53,572 bases of DNA from an uncultured beta proteobacterium (GCA_903906695.1 CAIVLG010000210.1:1-53572); one strand, 5' to 3'. Shown: positions 17,255 to 25,256, counted from the stretch's first letter. The notes: generated from the letters alone by a model not told the origin. Translations and numbers: made by a program.

Positions 17255-17845
17255 TCAGCTGAAGCTGACCTTGGGGGCCTTGCGCTCCTCCACCGGGTTC
17301 TCCAGTGCTAGCAACTCGGCAAGGGTAAAGCCGAACATGTCGGCAAAAATGTTGTCCGGGAAGGACTCGACACGGGTGTTGAATTCCATCACGTTGTCGT
17401 TGTAGGCCTGGCGCGCAAAGGCGACCTTGTTCTCGGTGCTGCTGAGCTCTTCCGAGAGTTGCATCATGGTCTGATTGGCCTTCAGATCCGGATACGCCTC
17501 GGACAGCGCGAAGAGCTTGGTGAGTGCACCGGAAAGCCCCGCTTCGGCGCTGGAAAGCTGTTGCATGGCGGCTGCATTGCCTGGTGCCTGGGCCGCCTTG
17601 CCGGCCGCTGCAAAAGCGGTGTTGCGGGCATTGATGACCAGTTCAAGTGTCTGGCGCTCATGCGCCAGATAGCCCTTGGCAGTTTCAACCAGGTTGGGAA
17701 TCAGGTCGTAACGGCGTTTCAGTTGCACATCGATTTGCGCGAAGCCGTTCTTGAAACGGTTGCGCAGAGACACCAGGCGGTTGTAAATTGACGCTGCCCA
17801 CAGCAGCAAGATCACGACGACGGCAGCGACGATGAGGGTGGTCAT
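17255..17845 (-). CDS. lemA: LemA family membrane protein
   Basis: This 196-residue protein has one N-terminal transmembrane helix (TLIVAAVVVILLLWAASIYN) with a short outside segment. The classic LemA signature YNRLVSLRNRFKNGFAQIDVQLKRRYDLIPNL follows, and the rest is a three-helix coiled bundle ending in VEERKAPKVSF. ATG 17845 is chosen because GGAG lies 9 nt upstream and the helix starts immediately; an upstream in-frame codon would add only five residues. It is cotranscribed with the M48 protease just downstream. The family role is unproven; linkage suggests an adaptor or substrate-presenting partner of the protease. Confidence 0.92.
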   Translation of the reverse strand: MTTLIVAAVVVILLLWAASIYNRLVSLRNRFKNGFAQIDVQLKRRYDLIPNLVETAKGYLAHERQTLELVINARNTAFAAAGKAAQAPGNAAAMQQLSSAEAGLSGALTKLFALSEAYPDLKANQTMMQLSEELSSTENKVAFARQAYNDNVMEFNTRVESFPDNIFADMFGFTLAELLALENPVEERKAPKVSFS

Positions 17846-17881
17846 GGCGGGCAACTCCAAGGTTGGAAATCGAAAAATATC

Positions 17882-18844
17882 TTAGCATGCAGAGCGAATT
17901 TTTTGGTCGTGTCGTTGCCAGAGCTCGAACGCCTGGGCAGAACTTAGCCGCGGCACATAGCCAAACTCCTGCTTCAGCCGCTGGTTGTCCAACACCGGCC
18001 GGTAGCGCAGGAAGTCGAGTTGCTCCGGACCGTATTGGGTCAGCCTGAGTTTCTTCAGCAGCCACAACGCGGCCTTGAGCAGCGCTGCAGGCAGGACCAG
18101 GCAGTGTTTGCCCTGGCGCGCGGCGATCTCTCGGATGCCGAGCGCGCCGTCACCTGCCACATTGAAGATGCCGGTCGCGGATGCATCGATGCCATGCAAG
18201 ATGGCGCCAACCACATCTTGATCGTGGATGAAGACGAAGGGACTGTCGGAGCCGAGGATGGCCAGTGGGCGCGGCTTTTTGAACAGATCGGTGATCTGGT
18301 TGTTGACCGTCTCGCCCAAGATGGTGCCGATGCGCAGGATGATCTGCTCGAGCTGCGGTTGCTGGTCACGGTATTCGGCCAGCATTTCCTCGACCAGGCG
18401 CTTGTGCCAGGAGTAGGCAAAGCTCTGGTTGCCACGCAGCGCGTCGCTCTCTGTCAGCCAGCGGGGGTTGTCGGCGTGGTAGCCGTAGGCGGCGCCGCTC
18501 GAAGAAACAATGATTCGGCGCACCCCGTTCCGAACACAGGCTTCGAGCAGATTGCGCGTGCCACCCACATCGACGCTGTACTCAAACGCGCGACTGCTGT
18601 CTTTGCCGGGCGTGACGATGGACGCCAGGTGAACCACGACGTCGGGCCGGTGACGAGCGACGATGGCATCAATTTCTGGAGATCGGATGTCGGCCACTTC
18701 ATAGACGGCGTTCGGCAGGCGCTGCGCCGGTGCACGCAGGTCCAGCGCTATCGTCGTCATCTCCTTGCGCTGCGCCAGTTCCGCCACCACCTGGCTACCC
18801 AGATAGCCAGAGCTGCCGGTGACCAGGACGTGATGGATGCTCAT
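17882..18844 (-). CDS. NAD-dependent epimerase/dehydratase (extended SDR)
   Basis: This is a 320-residue extended SDR. The Rossmann motif TGSSGYLGSQ lies at residues 9-18. The catalytic set is Ser-Ser-Ser (VSSSGAAYG) with the YSWHKRLVEE segment as the Tyr-x-x-x-Lys; the Tyr and Lys are present. ATG 18844 overlaps the stop of the BASS transporter gene as ATGA, showing translational coupling. Enzymes of this subfamily act on nucleotide sugars, flavonoid-like ketones or UDP-sugars, and the C-terminal substrate domain here is not diagnostic. It is the third gene of the operon ThDP enzyme - BASS transporter - epimerase, so a substrate carried by that transporter is a reasonable guess. Confidence 0.82.
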   Translation of the reverse strand: MSIHHVLVTGSSGYLGSQVVAELAQRKEMTTIALDLRAPAQRLPNAVYEVADIRSPEIDAIVARHRPDVVVHLASIVTPGKDSSRAFEYSVDVGGTRNLLEACVRNGVRRIIVSSSGAAYGYHADNPRWLTESDALRGNQSFAYSWHKRLVEEMLAEYRDQQPQLEQIILRIGTILGETVNNQITDLFKKPRPLAILGSDSPFVFIHDQDVVGAILHGIDASATGIFNVAGDGALGIREIAARQGKHCLVLPAALLKAALWLLKKLRLTQYGPEQLDFLRYRPVLDNQRLKQEFGYVPRLSSAQAFELWQRHDQKIRSAC

Positions 18845-19752
18845 GCTGCGCTCGGGAACGGTGGCCGCCGGCTCCAGAAGGTGGCCACGCTGAGACCGGC
18901 CACGATGTGCCAGATACCCCACCAGGCGGTGATCACCGCCATGCCGCCGAGGCCGTCGAAGAAGCTGAAGATCAGGATCAGGCCCAGTCCGGAGTTCTGG
19001 ATGCCGCACTCGATGGCGACGGCGCGCCGGTCCCGCTCGGGTAGCTTGACACCCCATGCCAGACCGTAACCGGTAAGCAGCGCGCAGGCGTTGTGCACAA
19101 ACACCACGCCGACCACCAGGCCGACGTAGAGCTTGAAATACTGCCAGTTGGCGCACAGCGCTGTCAGCACAAAGAGCAGGAAGAACAGCAGCGAAAAAAT
19201 CTTCATCGGCTTTTGAACGCGCGCCGTGAATTGTGGCCAGCGACGCGACACGAACAGACCCAGGGCCAGCGGCAAACCGAGTAGCAACAGCACGTGCAGA
19301 AACATCTCAAGCGGATTGACCGCCACCTGTCGCAACAGGGGCTGCGCCGGCGCGTAAAGCTCGCCCCAGAAGGCGATGTTGAGCGGTGTCATGACGATGG
19401 CGGTGAGCGTTGACAGGGTGCTGATCGAGACAGACAAGGCGGTGTTGCCGCGCGCAAAGTGGGTCAGAAAATTCGAGATGTTTCCGGCCGGACATGACGA
19501 CACCAGGATCATGCCCAGCGCGATGCTGGGGCGAGGCTCCAGCAGCAGCACCAGCAAAAAGGTGAAGGCCGGAAACACCAGGTGATGACCCAGCAGACCG
19601 ATCACCAGCGCGCGCGGTGTGCGCAAGGCCTCCCTGAAATCATCGGCCTTGAGTTCCAGTGAAACGCCGAACATGACAAAGCCCAGGACGACATTGAGCA
19701 GAAGCAGGGACTGCGGGCTGAAGTTCAAGCGAACCAGATCGATGTCGATCAT
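18841..19752 (-). CDS. BASS family (bile acid:sodium symporter-like) transporter
   Basis: This 303-residue inner-membrane protein has about nine to ten helices. ILVSSCPAGNISNFLTHFARGN matches the first BASS signature with the broken helix. The C-terminal half has AIECGIQNSGLGLIL, the second broken helix (ECGIQNSGLG), which is nearly invariant in the family and binds sodium and substrate. Bacterial members carry 2-oxo acids, pantoate, sulfonates or sterol acids. The start lies 4 bp after the stop of the ThDP enzyme gene, and its stop overlaps the epimerase start, so the three genes form one tight unit. A 2-oxo acid or related organic anion used by the ThDP enzyme is the simplest inferred substrate. 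Confidence 0.88.
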   Translation of the reverse strand: MIDIDLVRLNFSPQSLLLLNVVLGFVMFGVSLELKADDFREALRTPRALVIGLLGHHLVFPAFTFLLVLLLEPRPSIALGMILVSSCPAGNISNFLTHFARGNTALSVSISTLSTLTAIVMTPLNIAFWGELYAPAQPLLRQVAVNPLEMFLHVLLLLGLPLALGLFVSRRWPQFTARVQKPMKIFSLLFFLLFVLTALCANWQYFKLYVGLVVGVVFVHNACALLTGYGLAWGVKLPERDRRAVAIECGIQNSGLGLILIFSFFDGLGGMAVITAWWGIWHIVAGLSVATFWSRRPPFPSAA

Positions 19753-19756
19753 CCGT

Positions 19757-21508
19757 TCACCCCTTGGGCTCTTCGTGCATCTTCTTGAAGTGGATCAGAC
19801 CCGGCGCCCACATGTGCTTGACCGGGTCCACATCGACATGGATCACGGCGCAGCGCCCGGTGGCCAGGGCGCGCTCCAGTGCCGGTTTGAGTTGCGCGGG
19901 ATCGGAGACCCGCTCGCCGTAGGCGCCCATGGCCTGGCCCAGCTTGTCGAACTCGATTTCGCCCAGATCGGCCTTGATAGTTTCATCCGGGTCCAGGTGC
20001 TTGAAGATCATGGTCTTGAAGGGGCGCAACATGAACTGCTGGTTCATCTTCACCATGCCCCACTGTTTGTCGCACAGCACGATGTAGATGACCTGCGCCC
20101 GGTTTCGCACGGCGGTCTCCACTTCCTGCGAATGAAAGCCCATGGCACCGTCGCCGATGATGCAGCAGACCGGCCTGCCCGGTCGTGCAATGGCCGCGCC
20201 CACGGCTTGCGCCATGCCGGCGCCCAACATGCCGAACTTGAAGGTGGAGAGCACCGTGTTGGGCACGCTCACCTGGTGGTAGAACATGGCCCAGATGGTG
20301 GCGTTGCCGCCGTCGGCCACCAGCACCGAGTCGGGTGGGAACAACTCGCCACAAACCGCGCCGATGTGCGCCGGATGCATGGGAATGGCCATGTCACTCA
20401 GTGCCTTGTCCCAGCCAGCGCGCTCTTCTTTCATGACCCTGGCGTAGCTGGCGACGCGTTCGCGGTTCGCGTCAAACCGGATCTCGCCCTTGCGGCGTTC
20501 CAGCTCGTCACCCAGCAACTCCAGAAAGCGCTTCAGGTCGGCCACAACCGCCAGATCGACCGGCTTGTTCAGGCCGATCATGTCAGCATCCAGATCGACC
20601 TGGATCGTCTTTTGCTCGGACGGTTTGCGCCAGTACGGCGGTTTGCCCCACCAGTCGGTCTCACCCAGACGCGAGCCCAGAATCAGTACCGTGTCGGCCT
20701 CGTTGCGTACCTGGTGATTGAGCTTGACGTGCGGCATGGTGATGGCCAGCGGCGACGTTTCGGTCAGCACGCCGCGCGCCGCCCAGCTGGTCGTCACCGG
20801 AGCGTGCAGCAGGTCTGCCACACGGCGCAGCGCGTCAAAAGCCAGTGCGTGGATGACACCGCTGCCGGCGTGGATCATCGGGGCGCTGGCGCTGATCAGA
20901 ATCTGCGCGGCTTGTGCCACCTGTTCTGGCGAGGGTGTCAGCGGATCCGTGGCGCGGTACTGGCTTGGCGACAAGAAGCCGACATCGGCTTTCACCTTGG
21001 TGTTCATGATGTTCTCGGGCACATCCATGTGCACCACGCCGGGACGTCCCTCGTAGCTCTTACGCAGCGCCTTGCGCATTAGTTCCGGTACGCGGGCGAA
21101 GGACGACACGGCGGCACTCCACTTGCCGATCTTGCCGATGACGCCGCTCTGGTCGAAGCACTGGTAACTGCCACCGCGATCCGGGTACATGATGCTGGGT
21201 CGGCGTGCGCTGGTAATGGCCAGCACCCGGTTGCCGTCGGCCTGCTCGACGATGAGTCCGGGTATCAGATTGGCAACGCCGGGCCCGTTGCTGGCCATGC
21301 AGACACCGAGTTTGCCGGTCAGCCTCGCATAAGCGCCCGCCATGTGCGCAGCCGAGGTCTCGTGCCTTGGTGTGACGATCTCGATACCGATGCGGTGCAG
21401 GGCTTCGTAGAAACCAAAATAGGTGCCGTCGATGATGCCGAAGACTTTCTCGACACCTTCCTGCTGCAACATGCGCGCAATGACTTCGCCGCCGCTGATA
21501 TCCGCCAT
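19757..21508 (-). CDS. ThDP-dependent enzyme of the acetolactate synthase/2-hydroxyacyl-CoA lyase superfamily, unusual Mg ligand
   Basis: This is a 583-residue three-domain ThDP protein: the Pyr domain with the cofactor-activating Glu50 (RHETSAAHMAGAYAR), a central domain (about 190-340), and the PP domain. The ThDP/Mg motif starts with GDG at 452-454. The partner Asn-Asn pair, which should fall at 479-480, reads Cys-Asp-Lys, so the Mg-coordinating Asn is Asp480. Asp can coordinate Mg, so activity is possible but the family is unusual. It lacks the His-His of pyruvate-type decarboxylases. It heads the operon with the BASS transporter and the epimerase. I cannot name its substrate; carboligation or lysis of a 2-oxo acid or acyl-CoA are the options. 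Confidence 0.82.
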   Translation of the reverse strand: MADISGGEVIARMLQQEGVEKVFGIIDGTYFGFYEALHRIGIEIVTPRHETSAAHMAGAYARLTGKLGVCMASNGPGVANLIPGLIVEQADGNRVLAITSARRPSIMYPDRGGSYQCFDQSGVIGKIGKWSAAVSSFARVPELMRKALRKSYEGRPGVVHMDVPENIMNTKVKADVGFLSPSQYRATDPLTPSPEQVAQAAQILISASAPMIHAGSGVIHALAFDALRRVADLLHAPVTTSWAARGVLTETSPLAITMPHVKLNHQVRNEADTVLILGSRLGETDWWGKPPYWRKPSEQKTIQVDLDADMIGLNKPVDLAVVADLKRFLELLGDELERRKGEIRFDANRERVASYARVMKEERAGWDKALSDMAIPMHPAHIGAVCGELFPPDSVLVADGGNATIWAMFYHQVSVPNTVLSTFKFGMLGAGMAQAVGAAIARPGRPVCCIIGDGAMGFHSQEVETAVRNRAQVIYIVLCDKQWGMVKMNQQFMLRPFKTMIFKHLDPDETIKADLGEIEFDKLGQAMGAYGERVSDPAQLKPALERALATGRCAVIHVDVDPVKHMWAPGLIHFKKMHEEPKG

Positions 21509-21520
21509 CTTTTTGTCTCC

Positions 21521-21667
21521 TGTAATCCTTTTAAATCCGTTGCTGAACGGGACCTCGATTGACCGGCTGTGCTGGTCGGGTCATTATGCTATTTCGGCAT
21601 CGCTGAAACCGGGTTTTCCATGGAGTTTGGCGACGAATTGCAGTATAGTAAGAAAGTAAGGATTACA
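21521..21667. promoter_or_regulatory. Divergent promoter region flanked by a perfect 10-bp inverted repeat
   Basis: TGTAATCCTT (21521-21530) and its exact reverse complement AAGGATTACA (21658-21667) flank the region between the minus-strand ThDP operon and the plus-strand toxin-antitoxin pair. Each copy lies just before a start codon: in the first case it abuts the AGGAG of the ThDP gene, in the second it lies 16 bp before the antitoxin ATG. A TATAGT box at 21644-21649 is a candidate -10 for the toxin-antitoxin pair. AbrB-type antitoxins often repress their own promoter, so these could be its sites. Confidence 0.35.
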
Positions 21668-21683
21668 TTACATGGAGAAAAGA

Positions 21684-21914
21684 ATGCTAGCTGTTGCCAA
21701 GATTACGGCCAAAGGTCAAACCACTATTCCACAGAATGTGCGCACTGCGCTGAAGGTCGTGCCCGGTGACCTGATCGCCTGGGAGTTTGGCGCTGATGGC
21801 ACGGCGACTGTGCGCCGCATTCAGACTATGGACCTGGAGTACCTGCGCGCGGTCGAAGGCACGTTGAGCGAATGGACCGGTGCCGCAGACGAGGAGTCTT
21901 ATCGTGGGCTTTGA
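21684..21914 (+). CDS. AbrB/SpoVT-type (MazE-like) antitoxin
   Basis: This 76-residue protein has an N-terminal swapped-hairpin AbrB domain, AVAKITAKGQTTIPQNVRTAL, followed by LKVVPGDLIAWEF, the standard DNA-binding half of such antitoxins. The C-terminal 30 residues (DLEYLRAVEGTLSEWTG and on) are acidic and would wrap the toxin. ATG 21684 has GGAG 6 nt upstream; a second ATG at 21672 is in frame but has no good site. It overlaps the downstream toxin start by 11 bp, as in classic toxin-antitoxin pairs. It probably represses its own promoter. Confidence 0.85.
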   Translation: MLAVAKITAKGQTTIPQNVRTALKVVPGDLIAWEFGADGTATVRRIQTMDLEYLRAVEGTLSEWTGAADEESYRGL

Positions 21915-22242
21915 GCGCTACACGGTGGTGCGCGTCCCGTTCCCCTTTACCGACCGCAGCACCACTAAAAATCGCCCTGCGGTAGTGATCTCTGATGACC
22001 TGGCTTTCAACACGCCGGCCGGGCATTCGGTGATGGCGATGATCACCTCGCAAGCCAATGCCCCTTGGCCGCTGGACTGCACGCTCACCGACCTTGCCGC
22101 CGCCGGCCTGCCTGCTGCATCCAAGGTGCGTTTCAAGCTGTTTACGCTAGACCATCGTCTGGTGAGGGGAGAGATCGGCAAGTTGGCGCCCGTCGATGTA
22201 GCTCTGGTTCGCGCCGGGCTGGCCAGCTTATTGGGTGGTTAA
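21904..22242 (+). CDS. MazF/PemK-like endoribonuclease toxin
   Basis: This 112-residue protein has the SH3-like MazF barrel: YTVVRVPFPFTDRS at the start, NRPAVVISDD in strand 2-3, then the AMITSQAN segment and a SKVRFKLFTL strand. The conserved RP...V and the Thr-Ser pair are the catalytic neighbourhood in MazF (RNA cleavage by an Arg/Thr mechanism). The GTG start at 21904 has GAGGAG 7 nt upstream and lies inside the antitoxin gene, giving an 11-bp overlap. The pair lies between two ThDP operons. mRNA cleavage when the antitoxin is lost is expected; the recognised site is unknown. Confidence 0.85.
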   Translation: MGFERYTVVRVPFPFTDRSTTKNRPAVVISDDLAFNTPAGHSVMAMITSQANAPWPLDCTLTDLAAAGLPAASKVRFKLFTLDHRLVRGEIGKLAPVDVALVRAGLASLLGG

Positions 22243-22302
22243 GCTCTAGCCGAACAGCACAAGCGGACCGATCTGTTCCAGCGATTCGGCACAATAGCGC
22301 TT

Positions 22303-24039
22303 ATGACTACCACGCCCACACCCACACCCCAAATCGCCGGCCACCTGCTGGTTCAGTGCCTTATCGAGCAAGGTGTCACGCATGCCTTTGGCGTGCCCGG
22401 TGAAAGTTACCTGGCCGTGCTCGACGGCTTTCATCGCTACCGCGATCAGATCCAGTTCATCATCAACCGCCAGGAAGGGGGTGCTGCCTTCATGGCCGAC
22501 GCGCAGGGCCGCCTCACCGGTCGTCCCGGCGTCTGTTTTGTAACGCGCGGGCCGGGGGCCACCAACGCATCGATTGGCGTGCACACCGCGTTTCAGGATT
22601 CGACGCCGATGGTGCTGTTTGTCGGCGATGTCGCCAGCGACATGCGGGACCGCGAAGCGTTTCAGGAAGTGGACTTCCAGAGCTTCTTCGGACCCAGCAC
22701 CAAGGGCTTTGCCAAGCGCGTGGAACGGATCGACGACGCGCGGCGCATCCCCGAATACGTGGCGCGTGCTTTTGCCACCGCCATGAATGGCCGCCCGGGT
22801 CCGGTGGTACTGGTGTTGCCAGAAGACATGCTGGTGCAGAGCGTGGTGCCCGATGCAATCACCGGAGAGTTGCCGCGCGCGCTGCCCCGAGTGGAAGCGG
22901 TTCAGGCCTGGAGCGACCCCGCTGCGCTGCAGACATTGCGTGAGATGCTGATGCAGGCCGAGCGGCCGTTCGTGATCGCCGGTGGTGGTGGCTGGACGGT
23001 GCATGCCGCACAGGCGCTGCAGCGCTTTGCCGAGCGCTGGATGCTGCCGGTGGGCAACGCGTTTCGCTATCAAGACACTTTTGACAATCACCACGCGCTG
23101 TATGCCGGCGACGTGGGCATAGGCATCAACCCAAAGCTGGCTGCACGCATCAGGGAGAGCGACCTGATTCTGGCCGTTGGCCCGCGGCTCGGCGAGATGA
23201 CCACCAGCGGCTATACCCTGCTGGAAGCACCGCGACCGAAGCAGAAACTGGTGCACCTTCATTCCAGCGCCGAAGAACTCAACCGCGTCTACCAGGCCGA
23301 TCTGGCGATCAACGCCGGCATGAGTGCGGCAGCGCACTCGCTGGCGGACCTGTCAGCGCCAACCATGCTCACGTGGAAAGACTGGACGCAGGCTTGTCAT
23401 GAAGACTTTCTGGCCAATCTGGTGCCGCAACGTCTGCCTGGCAACGTCGACATGTCGGCCATCGTGGCGACGCTGCAAAAGCACCTCCCCGCAGACGCGG
23501 TGCTGACCAATGGCGCCGGAAATTTTGCCAGTTGGGTGCATCGTTTCTTCAAGCACTACGGCCTGGCGCGGGGTTTCAAGACGCAACTGGGGCCGACCAA
23601 TGGTGCCATGGGTTACGGCGTACCGGCCGGCATCGGCGCCGCCATCACCACCGGGCGTGTGGTGTTCACCATCGCGGGGGACGGCGACTTTTTGATGAAC
23701 GGCCAGGAATTGGCCACCGCCGTGCAATACGGCGCCAAGACCATCATCGTGCTGCTCAACAACGGCATGTTCGGCACCATCCGCATGCACCAGGAACGCG
23801 AGTATCCAGAGCGTGTCAGCGGCTCGCAGCTCAGCAACCCCGACTTTGCGGCGCTGGCGCGCGCTTACGGCTACGCCGGCGTTCGCATTACACGCACGGA
23901 CGAGTTCGAAGCTGAACTGCTGGCAGCGCTGGACCGACTTCAAGGTACGCTGATCGAGGTGATGCTGGAGCCCGAGGTCATCACCACCCGCGGCACGCTC
24001 TCCGCCATCACGCAGGCGGCGCTGGCCAGGCAGAAGTGA
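22303..24039 (+). CDS. ThDP-dependent enzyme, acetolactate synthase-like (catabolic or accessory type)
   Basis: This is a 578-residue three-domain ThDP enzyme. The Glu of the Pyr domain is in NRQEGGAAFMADAQGR, and GPGATN forms the conserved loop. The PP domain shows the complete motif: GDGDFLMNGQELATAVQYG...VLLNN. It lacks the His-His of pyruvate decarboxylases and has no FAD-binding features I can point to, so this may be a catabolic lyase or carboligase rather than the biosynthetic acetolactate synthase; no ilvN-like regulatory subunit is adjacent. The final codons overlap or abut the next small gene, so the two are coupled. The substrate is not readable from the sequence. Confidence 0.8.
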   Translation: MTTTPTPTPQIAGHLLVQCLIEQGVTHAFGVPGESYLAVLDGFHRYRDQIQFIINRQEGGAAFMADAQGRLTGRPGVCFVTRGPGATNASIGVHTAFQDSTPMVLFVGDVASDMRDREAFQEVDFQSFFGPSTKGFAKRVERIDDARRIPEYVARAFATAMNGRPGPVVLVLPEDMLVQSVVPDAITGELPRALPRVEAVQAWSDPAALQTLREMLMQAERPFVIAGGGGWTVHAAQALQRFAERWMLPVGNAFRYQDTFDNHHALYAGDVGIGINPKLAARIRESDLILAVGPRLGEMTTSGYTLLEAPRPKQKLVHLHSSAEELNRVYQADLAINAGMSAAAHSLADLSAPTMLTWKDWTQACHEDFLANLVPQRLPGNVDMSAIVATLQKHLPADAVLTNGAGNFASWVHRFFKHYGLARGFKTQLGPTNGAMGYGVPAGIGAAITTGRVVFTIAGDGDFLMNGQELATAVQYGAKTIIVLLNNGMFGTIRMHQEREYPERVSGSQLSNPDFAALARAYGYAGVRITRTDEFEAELLAALDRLQGTLIEVMLEPEVITTRGTLSAITQAALARQK

Positions 24040-24041
24040 GC

Positions 24042-24410
24042 ATGCCGAGTCTGCGCGTCGTTGACTCCATCACCCAGCTCGGGCCGAAGGACGCGGGTTG
24101 TCTGGCCGTGAGTGGTTCGCACGGCGGCATCAGCTCGGCGCGCTATGCGCTGGCGGCTCGGCCGTTGCTAAGCGTTTTCAATGACGCCGGCGTCGGCAAG
24201 GATGCAGCCGGGTTGGCGGCGCTGTCATTTCTGCAGTCGCATGGACTGGCCGCCTGCACCGTCTCGCATCAAAGTGCGCGCATTGGCGAGGCCAGTAGCA
24301 CGCTCAAGGATGGTGTGGTCGGTCATGTCAACGCGCTGGCGCATGCAATGGGTGTGTCTGTTGGCGAGCGCTGCGAGATCGTCATATCGAGACTGCAACG
24401 CCGAGTTTGA
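24042..24410 (+). CDS. Small conserved-looking protein of unknown function coupled to the ThDP enzyme
   Basis: I do not recognise this 122-residue protein. It is Gly/Ala-rich with an orderly alternation of strands and helices: AVSGSHGGISSARYAL, then FNDAGVGKDAAGLAAL, then a C-terminal SARIGEASSTLKDGVVGHVNALA helix. There is no signal peptide or membrane segment. The GSHGG, NDAGVGK and SARIG clusters look like a ligand pocket. The ATG at 24042 lies 2 bp after the ThDP enzyme stop; a GTG at 24036 would overlap that stop as GTGA. Cotranscription implies it serves the same reaction, as an accessory or regulatory subunit or an enzyme acting on the product. Confidence 0.7.
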   Translation: MPSLRVVDSITQLGPKDAGCLAVSGSHGGISSARYALAARPLLSVFNDAGVGKDAAGLAALSFLQSHGLAACTVSHQSARIGEASSTLKDGVVGHVNALAHAMGVSVGERCEIVISRLQRRV

Positions 24411-24425
24411 ATTGCCGGCGGCAAT
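24411..24425 (+). terminator. Weak hairpin after the ThDP operon
   Basis: ATTGCC-3 nt-GGCAAT (24411-24425) follows the stop directly. The downstream CTTGGTTCATTTGG is only moderately T-rich, so this may be a weak terminator or only an inverted repeat. Confidence 0.3.
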
Positions 24426-24431
24426 CTTGGT

Positions 24432-24696
24432 TCATTTGGCCAACAAAAAATAGTTCGTGCGAAGGACCTGTCCGCAGCGGGAGCCGACGGCCAGCCTTTC
24501 AGCCACGCCGATACTCACAACCCAGACTCCTCAAAGACGGGCATGGAAGCGCAACATTCAGGTGGAGGCGCTCTACAGCCTTGGCGAAATGCCTCAGGTT
24601 AAGAGTGAAAAGTGCTTGAGCGGATGCGTTCACCGCCGCCTCCAGCACAAGTCCGTCGGTCGGGTCTCGCAGTTGTGGGCGCCACAGAAAATGAAC
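24432..24696 (-). pseudogene. Decayed PIN-domain toxin, with a possible antitoxin remnant
   Basis: The 354-bp gap between the ThDP operon and the nuclease gene has no intact gene. On the minus strand from 24696 to the stop at 24499 it reads VHFLWRPQLRDPTDGLVLEA, then AVNASAQALFTLNLRHFAKA. This closely matches the C-terminal half of PIN-family toxins (typically LWRPQLRDPxDExVLEAAVNG...THNxRDF). An in-frame TAA at 24697-24699 breaks the frame upstream, and the N-terminal catalytic half is missing. The acidic position of DPxDE reads DPTDG, so a probable metal ligand is also lost. A GTG at 24518 opens a 28-codon frame (to 24432) ending TNYFLLAK that could be the stub of the adjacent ribbon-helix-helix antitoxin; that part is less certain. 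Confidence 0.7.
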
Positions 24697-24764
24697 TTAC
24701 ACAAGCAACTTCCGCTTCCACTGTGGCAAGCTACATTAGCGGCAATGAACGGATGAGAGAAACC

Positions 24765-25256
24765 ATGAAGCTTTTTTGCTCGCTCTTGCTGCTGTGCCTG
24801 GCAGGCAGCGCCCAAGCGAGCGAGACATTCTTCGGACAGGTCACGCATGTCACCGACGGCGACACGCTCTGGGTGCAGCCGGAGGCTGGCGGTGCGGCGC
24901 GCAAGTTGCGCATGCTCGGCATGGATGCGCCCGAGATCTGCCAGAGCGGTGGCAAGGCGGCGCGCGACTTGCTGGCGCAGTGGGCGTTGCAGCGGCGAGT
25001 CACGGTCAAGGTCAGTTACTACGACCGCTGGGGCAGGGGCTTGGCCACGGTTGCGCTGGACGGCAAGGATCTGGGCGCGCAAATGGTGAGCGCCGGTCAG
25101 GCATGGTCTTATGGCTGGCGTGGCCGGCCCGGAATCTACGCTGCCGAGGAAACGCGGGCGCGTCAGTCACGCCTTGGTGTGTTCGCCGCAAGCCGTCCGG
25201 AATCGCCACGCGCCTTTCGCAAACGACACGGGTCCTGTCACCCGGGCAAGAAGTGA
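24765..25256 (+). CDS. Secreted thermonuclease-like (SNase-fold) nuclease
   Basis: This 163-residue protein has a signal peptide (KLFCSLLLLCLAGSAQAS, cleavage near SAQA-SE). The staphylococcal-nuclease core follows: VTHVTDGDTLWV with the Ca-binding Asp, RMLGMDAPEICQ with Arg and Glu, and YDRWGRGLATVALDGKDL with the second Arg. These match the catalytic Asp/Arg/Glu/Arg of SNase. It is exported to the periplasm or outside and would degrade DNA or RNA. It overlaps nothing and converges on the ThiF-like gene (3 bp between stops). The ATG at 24765 is used because the signal peptide begins there; an in-frame ATG four codons upstream is possible. Confidence 0.87.
   Translation: MKLFCSLLLLCLAGSAQASETFFGQVTHVTDGDTLWVQPEAGGAARKLRMLGMDAPEICQSGGKAARDLLAQWALQRRVTVKVSYYDRWGRGLATVALDGKDLGAQMVSAGQAWSYGWRGRPGIYAAEETRARQSRLGVFAASRPESPRAFRKRHGSCHPGKK

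Noticed and set aside
22303-24039. Biosynthetic acetolactate synthase (ilvB)
   Set aside because: No adjacent regulatory subunit or ilvC, and the neighbour is an unrelated small protein; only superfamily level is supported.
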